A DNA stretch of 54,487 bases, taken from the IMG/VR virus record IMGVR_UViG_3300033148_005240, positions 1 through 54,487 of that record. One strand, 5' to 3'. The translations under genes were made by a program, and so were the position numbers. Source of the stretch: a virus. The notes under the pieces were generated by a model that made no database searches, was not told the DNA's origin, and was given only the letters and a program-made list of their open reading frames with translations. Position 1 is the first letter of the stretch. Every line of letters starts with the position of its first letter. Below are positions 23,893-33,162 of this stretch, one piece after another.

Positions 23893-24743
23893 TGAATAAA
23901 AAGAAAATTCTTATTATCGGTAGCAGGGGTATGGCTGGTCATACTATCTTTAAATATTTGAGGTCGTTAAATAAATATTATTTAATAGATATAGCTCGAC
24001 AAAAATTAACTCCTAACACATTGTCGATAGATGTTAAGAAACAGCCGAATTATCTGAGACGTGTAATCGAAAATTCTCAACCTGACGTAATAATTAACTG
24101 TATAGGAATATTAGTAGATGCTTGTAATAAAGACCCTGAAAATGCTATCTGGATTAATTCTTATTTCCCTTATTATCTCGCTAAAATTACCGCAAACACA
24201 AAGACGAAAATCATTCATCTTTCAACAGATTGCGTTTTTGATGGTCAATTTCAAGGTAAATATACAGAAAAAGACCTACCAACTGAAACCAATCTTTATG
24301 GAAGAACTAAAGCAATGGGTGAGATTAATAACGATAAAGATTTAACATTGAGATTGTCTATTATAGGAGATGAATTAAAAGAGAATGGCACTGGGTTATT
24401 TAATTGGTTTATGAAACAAAAAGGAAATGTTTATGGATATGCTAGAGTAATTTGGGACGGAATTACAACTCTCGAACTTGCCAAACAATTGGATAAAATT
24501 ATTAATACCAAATTAACAGGGCTTTATCATCTTGCTCCTGATTTTAATATAAGCAAATTTAATTTATTAGCAAAAATAAATAGAATATGGGATAGAAAAG
24601 ACGTTTTAGTTATTCCGAGATTTAAAGTTCAACAAAATAAAACTTTGGTTAATAATCGTAAAGAAGAATATGACCCTAAAATACCTGATTATGAAACTCA
24701 ATTAATAGAAATGAAGGAATTTATTGAAAGGAAAGAAAAATGA
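23892..24743 (+). CDS. RmlD-like NAD(P)-dependent sugar reductase (WbvR-like)
   Basis: The frame begins with GTG 23892 overlapping the upstream TAG. The 283-residue protein has IIGSRGMAGHTIF, VIINCIGIL, HLSTDCVFDGQFQGKYTE and LYGRTKAMGE with the catalytic Tyr-xxx-Lys, as in RmlD. It lacks the C-terminal cupin of CapF/WbjC (about 370 residues), so of the known UDP-L-aminosugar pathways it is closer to WbvR, which reduces the 4-keto intermediate to UDP-L-RhaNAc. With the epimerase this would lead to UDP-L-QuiNAc. A dTDP-rhamnose role is less likely because no RmlA, RmlB or RmlC was recognised. Confidence 0.75.
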   Translation: MNKKKILIIGSRGMAGHTIFKYLRSLNKYYLIDIARQKLTPNTLSIDVKKQPNYLRRVIENSQPDVIINCIGILVDACNKDPENAIWINSYFPYYLAKITANTKTKIIHLSTDCVFDGQFQGKYTEKDLPTETNLYGRTKAMGEINNDKDLTLRLSIIGDELKENGTGLFNWFMKQKGNVYGYARVIWDGITTLELAKQLDKIINTKLTGLYHLAPDFNISKFNLLAKINRIWDRKDVLVIPRFKVQQNKTLVNNRKEEYDPKIPDYETQLIEMKEFIERKEK

Positions 24744-24952
24744 ATAATTTTGGTTATATGAATATAAAGACAAATTTATTAGAAAGAAGCAAAAGAATAC
24801 TTAACAAAGTTGTTAATAGTAGAAATAATGGAAAATTTGCAAGCGGTTGGAAAAGAGAAGGTTTTTCTACAATTCAAGATTGGGCTAAAAAAGAAATTTC
24901 TTTAATAGATTGGGAATTAGAAACAAGAAAGAGATATTTTAATAATGAATAA
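24740..24952 (+). CDS. small hypothetical protein, 70 aa
   Basis: A 70-residue, basic, helical protein in 4-base overlap with the reductase and 8-base overlap with the next gene. It contains an NGKFASGWKREGFSTIQDW segment that looks like a compact globular core. It may be an accessory to the glycosyltransferases, but there is no direct evidence. Confidence 0.5.
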   Translation: MNNFGYMNIKTNLLERSKRILNKVVNSRNNGKFASGWKREGFSTIQDWAKKEISLIDWELETRKRYFNNE

Positions 24953-25754
24953 AATCAGATTTCCTCGTCGAGAAAATCAAAGATACTATAGGTATCACTA
25001 TACTTTTCTTCTTAACGTATTCAAAGAAGCTGGAATTAATGTTCAATTATGCCCTTCTACAGAATTAGATACTACTAGATTCACTATAAATATTGATGGG
25101 GAAAATGTTTGCATAGATTTTTCAGACCATACTGAATTATATAAAGACCATAAAAAATATAAACATTATTTTAAATATCATTATACCGAAGGGCTACACG
25201 AAAAATATTCTAATGTATATCCTTTAAGTCCTATTAGTTTTTTAAATTGGGATAATTATTTCTTTAATGATATTAAATATACTTGTAATAATAATATTAT
25301 TTTAAATAATCAAAGACCTTATGCTGGTGCTTTAGAAAGACGTAGAAAAGTGCAACACTTATTAAAAAGTGCGTATAAATGGAGAAATCTAGATTTTAAA
25401 TTAACTGACCAAAAAACTTATTGGGAAAAAATTAATAATTGTTTGGTTCATGTCTTCGTGCCAGGTGCAAGAAATGATATGCTAGATAGAGGACAATTTC
25501 AGTATATGGCATTTGGTTGTTGCACAATTTCTCCCATATTAAAAACAAAATTACCTTACAGTCAAGAGTTAGTGCCAGGTTATCATTATATCGAGATTAA
25601 ACCTGATTATTCTGATTTAATAGAAAAAATAGAATGGTGCAAAACTCATAGGAAGGAATGTATTAAAATAGGACAGAACGCTAAATATTTATTTACAGCA
25701 TTTTGTAGACCTGCTAAGATAGTTAGATGGATGGAGCTATGTTTAAACAAATGA
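24945..25754 (+). CDS. putative glycosyltransferase, GT-B C-terminal-like
   Basis: The 269-residue protein ends with a typical GT-B donor half: VHVFVPGARNDMLDRGQFQYMAFGCC (an 'all the same glycan gene' pattern, where the region chosen for display gains prominence), VPGYHYIEIKPDYSDLIEKI and a closing helix with REC/GQNAKYLF. This resembles spore-type or CgeB-like transferases in which G-Y-H-Y/E-x-x-D-L positions bind the nucleotide. The N-terminal half is divergent. The last bases overlap the next gene. Confidence is moderate. Confidence 0.5.
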   Translation: MNKIRFPRRENQRYYRYHYTFLLNVFKEAGINVQLCPSTELDTTRFTINIDGENVCIDFSDHTELYKDHKKYKHYFKYHYTEGLHEKYSNVYPLSPISFLNWDNYFFNDIKYTCNNNIILNNQRPYAGALERRRKVQHLLKSAYKWRNLDFKLTDQKTYWEKINNCLVHVFVPGARNDMLDRGQFQYMAFGCCTISPILKTKLPYSQELVPGYHYIEIKPDYSDLIEKIEWCKTHRKECIKIGQNAKYLFTAFCRPAKIVRWMELCLNK

Positions 25755-26383
25755 CAATACCAATTATAATATCATATTTTACTCGTAATACTCCATATGA
25801 GAAGGTAATGAATACTCATTTACTTCCTTCATTAAAAAAGTTTGATTTACCCTATGATATTGAGGCTGTAGAGGACTTCGGTAACTGGCAGAAGAATACG
25901 TCCTATAAAGCCCAATTCGTGTTCCAGAAGCTCTTACAGCACCAAAGAACAGTGGTTTTTATCGACTCTGATGCCACTATAGAACAATATCCCTCTTTAT
26001 TCACCCAAATACCTCCTGAATTCGATATAGCGTGCCATTACCAAAATTATATATTACAATGGAGAGGAAGAACAGATGGTAAAAGATTTGACCTATTAAG
26101 TGGGACTTTAATGTTTCGTTATAATGAGAAAGTCTTATCTTTAGTTCGTAAATGGATAGAAAGGACTAAAACTTCTAATAAGTGGGAGCAAATTATTTTG
26201 CAGAAGTTGACCGAAGAAAATAAAGATATAAAAATATTTTCACTCCCTGTTACGTATTGCACAGTAAATACACATAAAAATGAAATACCTTCTTATATTA
26301 AAAAAGAAGAAGTTGTAATAAGACACTGGCAAGCTAGTAGGAAATATAAATCAAGAAGAAAAGGAGATTGGACAAAGAAATGA
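25751..26383 (+). CDS. GT-A fold glycosyltransferase-like protein
   Basis: From ATG 25751, which overlaps the upstream TGA (ATGA), the protein begins MTIPIIISYFTRN, a first strand of a GT-A fold, has a basic YKAQFV helix, VVFIDSDATIEQYP with the DxD metal motif near residue 68, and a C-terminal HWQASRK. In-frame starts at 25727 and 25739 are possible but lie inside the previous gene. It probably transfers a sugar from a UDP donor. Confidence 0.6.
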   Translation: MTIPIIISYFTRNTPYEKVMNTHLLPSLKKFDLPYDIEAVEDFGNWQKNTSYKAQFVFQKLLQHQRTVVFIDSDATIEQYPSLFTQIPPEFDIACHYQNYILQWRGRTDGKRFDLLSGTLMFRYNEKVLSLVRKWIERTKTSNKWEQIILQKLTEENKDIKIFSLPVTYCTVNTHKNEIPSYIKKEEVVIRHWQASRKYKSRRKGDWTKK

Positions 26384-27051
26384 ATAAACCCATACAGTGC
26401 ATAATTCTAGGTGGAGGTTCAAGTATCCAGGAAGGGATAAAGAAAAATCTATGGTCTCGTATTAAAAATAAATTCGTTATAGGTATAAATTATTCTTATC
26501 ATCATTTTACCAATCCTACTTTTCAAGTTTATCTTGATTATAAATTTTATAATGGAAATAAAAAAGATGTTGATAATCTTCCTCTAATAATAACAAAACC
26601 AGGCAAACAATTACCTTCAAATACTATTCAAATTAAAACAATGTCCAATTACAAAAGAGATATTAGACAAGGTTGTTATAAAGGAAGTTTAAGTGGAATT
26701 TATGCGGTTTCATTAGGAATTTATTTACTTGATGTAGGGGAGATTTTTCTTTTAGGATATGATTTTTGTGGAATAGGAAAAGACAAAAAAGGTAGAGCAA
26801 AGACACATTATTATGAAAATATTGAACATAGAGGTAGGGGAAAAGTTAATTATTATAGTAATAAAACCAGATGGAATAAAGATTTTGCTCCATTTATAAA
26901 TGAAAAAAAAGTTAAAATTTATAATGTAAGTTTACAATCTAAAATCACAAATTTCCCTAAAATTTCATATGACCAGTTCTTTAAAATGTTAAATGGGCAG
27001 GGGTTTGACCAAAAACAGTTAAGACAATATATTAAGGAAAAATTAAAATGA
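26380..27051 (+). CDS. DUF115/MptE-like Rossmann protein
   Basis: From ATG 26380 (ATGA overlap, AAGGAG site 14 bases upstream) the protein reads QCIILGGGSSIQEG, a nucleotide-binding turn, then FVIGINYSYHHF, FQVYLDYKFY, GSLSGIYAVSLGIYL and IFLLGYDFCG. This is the pattern of DUF115-like proteins, which are common in glycan clusters and phages and may act as sugar or head-group transferases. The TTG at 26368 is an alternative start. Its exact reaction is unknown. Confidence 0.55.
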   Translation: MNKPIQCIILGGGSSIQEGIKKNLWSRIKNKFVIGINYSYHHFTNPTFQVYLDYKFYNGNKKDVDNLPLIITKPGKQLPSNTIQIKTMSNYKRDIRQGCYKGSLSGIYAVSLGIYLLDVGEIFLLGYDFCGIGKDKKGRAKTHYYENIEHRGRGKVNYYSNKTRWNKDFAPFINEKKVKIYNVSLQSKITNFPKISYDQFFKMLNGQGFDQKQLRQYIKEKLK

Positions 27052-27530
27052 TTCGTAAAGGTAATATTTTATTAATCGCAAATAAATTCGACCCTATTAG
27101 TTATATTATCAAATATTTTACTCATAGTAAATGGTCACATGCTTGTTGGTGTCTAAATGAATCTAAAATATTAGAATCAAGAACAAGTGGGATTATTATT
27201 ACTCCTATTAAAAAATATTTGAATAAAAAAATTTATAAAACTAAATTATTATCTCTCAAAGGAATATCAAAAGATAAAATAAAAAACGCTATGAAAACAG
27301 GATTAAATTATGAAAGAGGGAGAAGTTATTTCCAATTTCTTTGGACATTAGTATTAATAGGATTTGGATATGCAAGAAGAAGACCTATAATGAGTTGTTC
27401 GGGATTAATTGCTAACTGTTTAAGTCAGGTAGGGTTTTATTTCAAACAATATAAGAATCCGCTTTTAATTACTCCAGCCGATATTGACCAATCTAAACAT
27501 ACAATTAATATAACTGCTAAAGAATTATAA
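27048..27530 (+). CDS. permuted papain-fold (YiiX/NlpC-P60-like) hydrolase
   Basis: The order is permuted: the His-containing strand WSHACWCL lies at residues about 29-36 and the likely nucleophile Cys in MSCSGLIANCLSQVG near residue 117, as in YiiX-type proteins. A hydrophobic segment (YFQFLWTLVLIGFGYA) precedes the Cys. Such proteins hydrolyse amide or acyl bonds of cell-wall or lipid substrates. It is the last gene of the + strand, 4 bases overlapping the upstream gene and 15 bases before the convergent structural gene. It is the only candidate for a lysis-type enzyme seen here, but that role is uncertain. Confidence 0.6.
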   Translation: MIRKGNILLIANKFDPISYIIKYFTHSKWSHACWCLNESKILESRTSGIIITPIKKYLNKKIYKTKLLSLKGISKDKIKNAMKTGLNYERGRSYFQFLWTLVLIGFGYARRRPIMSCSGLIANCLSQVGFYFKQYKNPLLITPADIDQSKHTINITAKEL

Positions 27531-27545
27531 AAAAGAATTAAATTA
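27531..27545. other. convergent transcription junction
   Basis: Only 15 bases separate the stop of the last + strand gene from the stop of the last - strand gene. The gap is A/T-only apart from one G and shows no GC-rich hairpin, so termination here is not explained by a visible intrinsic terminator. Confidence 0.6.
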
Positions 27546-29645
27546 TTATAATCCTTCTTCTCCTTTTATTGCGGTAGGAATTAAAGGAATAACAGAAGGA
27601 AGATTAGCTACTGGTTCAAATCCAAAATATTGCGAATGGAATCCCTTGTCATGACTCCAATTATAAGAATCGATAGTTGCAGAATAATATCTATTTGAAT
27701 CTCCTCTAGGCATATCATAGTTAATTACTGGAGTTTTAATTTCATTATAACTACTAGGAACATTATAATAATTAATAATTATATAACAGCCCTTATCTAT
27801 ATAACTGGTTTTTTGTTCTTCAGTTAAATCTAAAACTATATAGCCACTAGCATACCATTTTTTGACAGGAATTTCTTTAGCATAAAGAACTACATCGGCA
27901 TTAGCGATATTAATTGTTATCCTATCTCCAAGTTGTCCACCACTAAAATAAATATAATTATTATTAACTGCAAAAATTTTATCTTGATTAGTATAATTTC
28001 CTAAATCTGCATATTCTACCCTGTCCCATGTATTACCCTGTATTGTCAATTTTACTGATTTATCAATCGTGTCAGGTTTTAGATATAATTGAAATGATAT
28101 TTTTTTAACTCCTGTTGTATAACTGTGTTTTTCTTCAGCAATAAAATCTACTCCATCCTCTTTTGCTAATAAATAACTGTTTCCGAATTTAATATCTACC
28201 CATTGAGTGTAAAAACCTAAAGGGTCATATATAGTTTCCATTACTTCTTGGGTAATATTGATATTAAATTTCAAATCTGAATTTTCGGTTAGCACTCTTG
28301 TTAATTCTAGCTTTTTCTTTTTTGATAGTAATTTTCGGGTTCTTTCTTCGGCAGTATCTGTATTTGATAAGCTCCAATTAGTAGGAACAAGAATAGAATG
28401 ATTTCCTGTTATATTTGTTCCTTGAAGAGAAATAGATTCTAAATAACTATTTCCTCCTATTTGGTCAAGTGCACAAGGAAGCATTGGAGGGCTCACTAAT
28501 GCGGAGTTGTCCATTTTTCTTTCATGAAATCCGTCTTCAATTATACCAGAAGATTGTGTTAAAGGAGAGACTTGATTACGAAAATAATATTCCCAAGTTC
28601 CCCCACATTCTGAACGAGTAGCTTGTGATAATTTTCCTGAAGTAGAACTATCTTCAAGAAAACCACAAGATTTTATTTTTGGTTGAGAAAATTTTTCAAA
28701 AGTATCTCTGTCTATCACACAAGGATAACCATAAGTTTCATCAACTAAAGTAGGGATTATATTAAATTCTTGTAATTCATAACTTTCTATTTGACCTATA
28801 TCTGCGGAGGGGTCTGGATAAACAGCAACATCCATCATAAAAGTATTGTAATTATTATAAGAACGATAAGCGTTCATTCCTTGTCGTCTATGACTTCCCC
28901 TCGTTCCTAACCATTCATACCAAAAACTTCCAAGTTTAACTTGTTGATAACTGCCATGAGGTTGTTCGCCTCCTACAGTTCTTAATTCGTATTGGTCTGC
29001 ATCATATTCGTGATATGCACCACAACTATCTTCTTCTTGATAATTTATACTCCAACTATTGAAACCCTGCCAATAAAAGAATTCTTGTTGACAACTAAGA
29101 GCATAACAAGCAACAATTAAATCATTATTATAAACTGTATTAGCATTAATAAATCTATTCACAAGAAGCATAGTAGGGGCAACAGAAAGATAATGCCTTA
29201 AATCTTCTATATGAACAGCCTTTATATATACACGTTTTCGAGTTTCTAAATTAGGGTCATGCCAATCTAATTGATGATTATTTTCGTTATATTCATTACC
29301 TTCTTCATCATAATTAAAATATTGTTCTTTAGTCTGACCAGTAATCTCTAATATTTTTTCTGTAGATTCTCGCAATTCCAATATATGAGACTTATACATA
29401 TCAATAAAACGACTTACATTTGTATTTATTTTAGTAAAAGTTGTCCTTTTTCCTATAGGAATTCCAACACTTATTTCTTGTTCTTTTCGGAGGTCTTGTA
29501 ATTCTGTGATATGAATAGGTTTAATATAAGTAACCCCTTTATAATTTTCTCCAGCTTGACCTTTTGGAGTTCTTATTGGGTCATCGATATAACTGGGGGG
29601 GTCTAATTTAGAAAAACAGCGTGGACAACGTTTCTCTTCAGCCAT
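27546..29645 (-). CDS. large structural protein, distal tail or fibre (unknown family)
   Basis: The 699-residue protein starts with a CPRCFSKL zinc-knuckle-like motif, then YIDDPIRTPKGQAGENYKGVTYIKPIHITELQ, a signature I associate with phage virion proteins. The rest is rich in Tyr, Asn, Thr and beta-strand segments with many aromatic residues, suggesting a fibre or receptor-binding protein. The ribosome site AAAGGAA precedes ATG. It is the last gene of the structural transcript after the tail hub and an HNH insertion; this fits a distal tail component. No enzyme motif was seen. Confidence 0.6.
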   Translation of the reverse strand: MAEEKRCPRCFSKLDPPSYIDDPIRTPKGQAGENYKGVTYIKPIHITELQDLRKEQEISVGIPIGKRTTFTKINTNVSRFIDMYKSHILELRESTEKILEITGQTKEQYFNYDEEGNEYNENNHQLDWHDPNLETRKRVYIKAVHIEDLRHYLSVAPTMLLVNRFINANTVYNNDLIVACYALSCQQEFFYWQGFNSWSINYQEEDSCGAYHEYDADQYELRTVGGEQPHGSYQQVKLGSFWYEWLGTRGSHRRQGMNAYRSYNNYNTFMMDVAVYPDPSADIGQIESYELQEFNIIPTLVDETYGYPCVIDRDTFEKFSQPKIKSCGFLEDSSTSGKLSQATRSECGGTWEYYFRNQVSPLTQSSGIIEDGFHERKMDNSALVSPPMLPCALDQIGGNSYLESISLQGTNITGNHSILVPTNWSLSNTDTAEERTRKLLSKKKKLELTRVLTENSDLKFNINITQEVMETIYDPLGFYTQWVDIKFGNSYLLAKEDGVDFIAEEKHSYTTGVKKISFQLYLKPDTIDKSVKLTIQGNTWDRVEYADLGNYTNQDKIFAVNNNYIYFSGGQLGDRITINIANADVVLYAKEIPVKKWYASGYIVLDLTEEQKTSYIDKGCYIIINYYNVPSSYNEIKTPVINYDMPRGDSNRYYSATIDSYNWSHDKGFHSQYFGFEPVANLPSVIPLIPTAIKGEEGL

Positions 29646-30219
29646 TTCCGATTCCTTTCTTTAAATTCTCTTTCGCCCATAGGGGCTGTAAATTCTTATA
29701 ATTAAAGCATTTTTGCTGTTTATTTTCTTTACTTAAATCGAAAGAAGCACAAGGTATTTTATGGTCTATATGCCAACCATATAGACCATAGTTACTCCAA
29801 TTCATACCTTTTTTAAATTGATTTTGTAAATGTTGTTTTAATTGTATTATAGTGCATCCTATTAATTTTTCGGTTTTAATAGATTTCATATTATTTTTTA
29901 AAGCAATATTTACTCTACTTCTTAAATTTGCAAGAATTTTAATATTTATATTATTCTTTCTTCTTTCTCTTGCATATTTATTAATTTCTTTTTTATTATT
30001 TTTACGCTGTTTTTTACGTTGTTCTTTTATTTTATCAAGATTTTTTTCATAATATTTTTTATGTTTTTTTTGGATTTCTGTTCTATTTTTTTGATAATAT
30101 ATTTTACCGACTTTCCCTAAACATTTTTTACAACAATAACAATAATTATCTTTTCTTGATTTATCAATGGAAAATTTATCGATATTTTTCTTTATATAAC
30201 ATTTAGTGCAAATTTTCAT
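29638..30219 (-). CDS. HNH homing-type endonuclease (family A, copy 4)
   Basis: From ATG at 30219 the protein has CTKCYIKKN and CCKKC fingers, a basic linker, LIGCTIIQLKQHLQNQF and the HNH core WHIDHKIPCASFDLSK with NLQPLWAKEN. An open frame to 30318 would overlap the preceding gene, so the start at the finger is preferred. It ends 8 bases inside the 699-residue structural gene. As with the other copies, it occupies a junction within an essential region. Confidence 0.85.
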   Translation of the reverse strand: MKICTKCYIKKNIDKFSIDKSRKDNYCYCCKKCLGKVGKIYYQKNRTEIQKKHKKYYEKNLDKIKEQRKKQRKNNKKEINKYARERRKNNINIKILANLRSRVNIALKNNMKSIKTEKLIGCTIIQLKQHLQNQFKKGMNWSNYGLYGWHIDHKIPCASFDLSKENKQQKCFNYKNLQPLWAKENLKKGIGNG

Positions 30220-30238
30220 TATCTTTTTATTTTTCTTA

Positions 30239-30442
30239 TTAGTCCTTATAGATTGCATAATGTTTCCAAGTTTTACTAATTCCATCAAAAACCTTATCGA
30301 CATTATCCCAATAATCAAAATTCCCGATTTTTGAATGAGGATTTTTTATACCATTTTCCACTATTTCTGATAATTCTTCCATTCTAGCCAGTAAAAATTC
30401 ATTTTGTTTTTTTAACAATTCCAATTGTTTCTTTATTGTCAT
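30239..30442 (-). CDS. small coiled-coil protein, 67 aa
   Basis: The first 35 residues form a leucine/glutamate-rich coiled coil (KKQLELLKKQNEFLLARMEEL), followed by an aromatic tail with WDNVDKVFDGISKTW. It may be a trimeric tail accessory. A strong AGGAGGAAG ribosome site precedes ATG. It lies between the tail hub and the HNH gene. Confidence 0.55.
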   Translation of the reverse strand: MTIKKQLELLKKQNEFLLARMEELSEIVENGIKNPHSKIGNFDYWDNVDKVFDGISKTWKHYAIYKD

Positions 30443-30456
30443 ACTAACTTCCTCCT

Positions 30457-33114
30457 CTATTCCCCATGACTAGGAATACTTACGCTACGTTTAAAGTATC
30501 TTCCATTTTCTAATTCTAAGGATACTTTCCAATTTGATAGATTATAGGAAATGGAAACAATATTTAACGGATTATTTATAATTCCATCTATCATAATTCT
30601 TTTAGATAAATTTATATCATAAAAACAAATAGTATCTAATGTTAATTCTATATTACCCTTTGTTTTTATATCACAGTTTTTACTTAGTTGCCAATTCGCA
30701 TAATCTTTGGCAAAATCTGTATCGTCCCATGAAGGGACATAGGTATATTCACTAGGATTGCCATTCGAATCTCTAGCAGAAACATACCATCCTCCATTTT
30801 GAATATTTAGTCCAGACAAACTCAAATCATCTAAAATGGTCTCTGAATAATCTCCGCACTTTGTAGTGAAAAACATTAAAGGATTGGATACATCACTTGA
30901 GGGGTCGTCTCCTGGGTCTTCTGTGCGAGAATAATATTGTTTTTTATATATGGCAACAGTGACTATAGGTTTTCTAATCGCTATTTTTTTACCAGTATCG
31001 TCTGTCTGGTAAAAATAAATTCTTTCATTAAATGTTAATTCTCCTTTTTCATAATCTATGGTAAAACCTTCTGTTAATTCTAATTCAGTGGGGTTAGTTC
31101 CTATCGACGATAATGTTAAAGGAACAGAACTTTTCCAATTACCAACAAAAGGAATACGAATAGTAACTCTTGGGGCAAATCTATCTGACCAATTTTCCAA
31201 ATTTGGGTCTAAACCAAATAAATCATATTTAATAAACACATCTTTATATAAATCATTTTCGTCAATAGGATGATTAAATACTCCACTTGTTCCTACTTGA
31301 GGAATAATATCTCCATTATTATCTATATGAGCAGGTTCATAATCATCTGTTGCTAATCTTGCGTAATTTTCTCCCCCGAAATTATCCCATGCAGAAAAAC
31401 AAGTGCTTCTATATTGGAAAAATTTATAACCAGCATATGTTTTTGTTCCTCCAGAATCATTAAATCTTCTAACAGTTTGATTTCCCATTTGAACTCTGAA
31501 TTTATTTACTATTTTTTCTATAGAGTCACTAAAAGAATGTTTTATTACTTGATATAATCCTAAATTTTTTCCTATTTCTTGTTTTTCTAAATTAATTATA
31601 TCGCCTTGTCCTGATACCCACAATTTTTTACTATTATCTGTCTCATAAAACCAACCATAATTTCCAGCATTAGATACTAAATGTGAAATACAGTCAGATT
31701 CACCAGTTCCAAATAAGTTCTCAGTTTGTGGTATGAAATTTCCAATCCCAAAACTTGCTCCGCAAGCAGACAATCCTTCTGATATGGTATTATAATAAAG
31801 TTCTTGATTATCTGTAGGCTTATGACCCACAGAAAAATATTTTTTGGTTTTATTTTGTTTCCAATATTTATCTTGACAACTGATTTTTATAGAATCTGGA
31901 CTATCTGTTGGATTAATTTGAGTAATATATCCTTTATATAAAGTCCAAATATGATATTTAATTTCAACTACAGATTCTTGAGTGGGTTTTGTATTATCAT
32001 AAGGTCTACCTAAAACAAATTCTGCTGTATGGGAAGTATTGATAGATTTTGATATTGTAATACTATTTACATCTACATCGGTTTGTTCTACACTATCTAT
32101 ATAAAGTCTTATATAAGTCTTGCCTAAAGAAATAAAACCTGCATCGCCAGCAACTTGCCATGACTTTAAAAATCTAATATCATTAGTAATGTCGGATTTA
32201 TTTTCTGCCAAAGTTCTAATGTCATTAGTAATGTCGTTTATTTCAGATTTACAAAAAGAAATTATATTATTGATATATTTTCTTATTGTAAATATTAAAG
32301 TAGTAACTATACTATCCGAAAGAAAAGTAGTATCTTTTAAATTACTGCGAATAACAAATTCATAGTCTTCATTAAGGGCTAAACCTTCATCTTCTTCGGA
32401 AGTATATCCTTTTAGGATTTCATCTGAAAGAGTAAGAGTATCTGATAATCGTTTAGTTTCTTTGGGAATATTAGCTACGATTTTATCTGAAAGAGTAAGA
32501 GTATCTGATAAATAAAGCTGTTCTGTTGGTAGTAAGTTTAAGTTTTTTATATATCCTGTGTAAGTGCTTCCACTACCGCTTCCACCAAGCCTTTGTAAGC
32601 AAAAAAGATAACGAAAATCTACTTTTTCATGTAAATCTAATTGTAAAGTGTCTAATAAATTTGTTCTATTAATATCGTCGTAAATATAACAATAAAGTCT
32701 TCCATAATCTCCAATGGATTCATCTCGTTCTATAGTTAAATAATAATCCGTAGATTCTGAATAATTACCAGAATCGTCATATTCATTACTATCATTTCGT
32801 TCATAAAGTGTAATTAATTTATTACCCCCATAATTCCTTAAAGCTATTCCTAATCCATCAACACAACTTTTAAAATCGGTAATAGCATTAGTTAATGACC
32901 AAATGATAGCTCGTCCATAACCTCCAGTATCGGCAGAAATGTTTACTTGTATTTGATGAAATAAATCTTCATCAAAATAATCTAAAGTAAAATCTTTATA
33001 AACCCAAGTATTTGCTCCATTATCTAAAGTATCAAAAGAACAAGTGTCTGAAGTAATAGTCAAGTCACTATTAGGGTCTACTTTTGTATATGTAGTTAAA
33101 TTCTCATAAGCCAT
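30457..33114 (-). CDS. tail hub/fibre protein with LamG-like N-terminus
   Basis: Residues 1-200 look like a beta-sandwich lectin module (LTITSDTCSF, WVYKDFTLDYF, GYIKNLNL). They are followed by LSDTLTLSD repeats, then from about 370 a phage tail-hub region with ITISKSINTSHTAEFVLG, WTLYKGYITQINP and ISCQDKYWKQ, resembling the gp27/Tal-type domain that closes siphovirus tails. At 885 residues and placed after the tape measure and Dit-like genes it is the best candidate for the tail-tip hub. The repeat part is coded by near-identical DNA. Confidence 0.65.
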   Translation of the reverse strand: MAYENLTTYTKVDPNSDLTITSDTCSFDTLDNGANTWVYKDFTLDYFDEDLFHQIQVNISADTGGYGRAIIWSLTNAITDFKSCVDGLGIALRNYGGNKLITLYERNDSNEYDDSGNYSESTDYYLTIERDESIGDYGRLYCYIYDDINRTNLLDTLQLDLHEKVDFRYLFCLQRLGGSGSGSTYTGYIKNLNLLPTEQLYLSDTLTLSDKIVANIPKETKRLSDTLTLSDEILKGYTSEEDEGLALNEDYEFVIRSNLKDTTFLSDSIVTTLIFTIRKYINNIISFCKSEINDITNDIRTLAENKSDITNDIRFLKSWQVAGDAGFISLGKTYIRLYIDSVEQTDVDVNSITISKSINTSHTAEFVLGRPYDNTKPTQESVVEIKYHIWTLYKGYITQINPTDSPDSIKISCQDKYWKQNKTKKYFSVGHKPTDNQELYYNTISEGLSACGASFGIGNFIPQTENLFGTGESDCISHLVSNAGNYGWFYETDNSKKLWVSGQGDIINLEKQEIGKNLGLYQVIKHSFSDSIEKIVNKFRVQMGNQTVRRFNDSGGTKTYAGYKFFQYRSTCFSAWDNFGGENYARLATDDYEPAHIDNNGDIIPQVGTSGVFNHPIDENDLYKDVFIKYDLFGLDPNLENWSDRFAPRVTIRIPFVGNWKSSVPLTLSSIGTNPTELELTEGFTIDYEKGELTFNERIYFYQTDDTGKKIAIRKPIVTVAIYKKQYYSRTEDPGDDPSSDVSNPLMFFTTKCGDYSETILDDLSLSGLNIQNGGWYVSARDSNGNPSEYTYVPSWDDTDFAKDYANWQLSKNCDIKTKGNIELTLDTICFYDINLSKRIMIDGIINNPLNIVSISYNLSNWKVSLELENGRYFKRSVSIPSHGE
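32422..32511 (-). repeat. 27-base direct repeat inside the tail hub gene
   Basis: The same 27 bases occur at 32422-32448 and 32485-32511, 36 bases apart, coding LSDTLTLSD twice on the - strand. A second pair of similar segments (about 32162-32185 and 32214-32236) codes DITNDIR twice. Perfect DNA identity in a coding repeat suggests recent duplication or recombination. Confidence 0.75.
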
Positions 33115-33162
33115 TTAAAATATTTCACCACCTTAATTATTTATAGTTAGTTTTTATTTATA

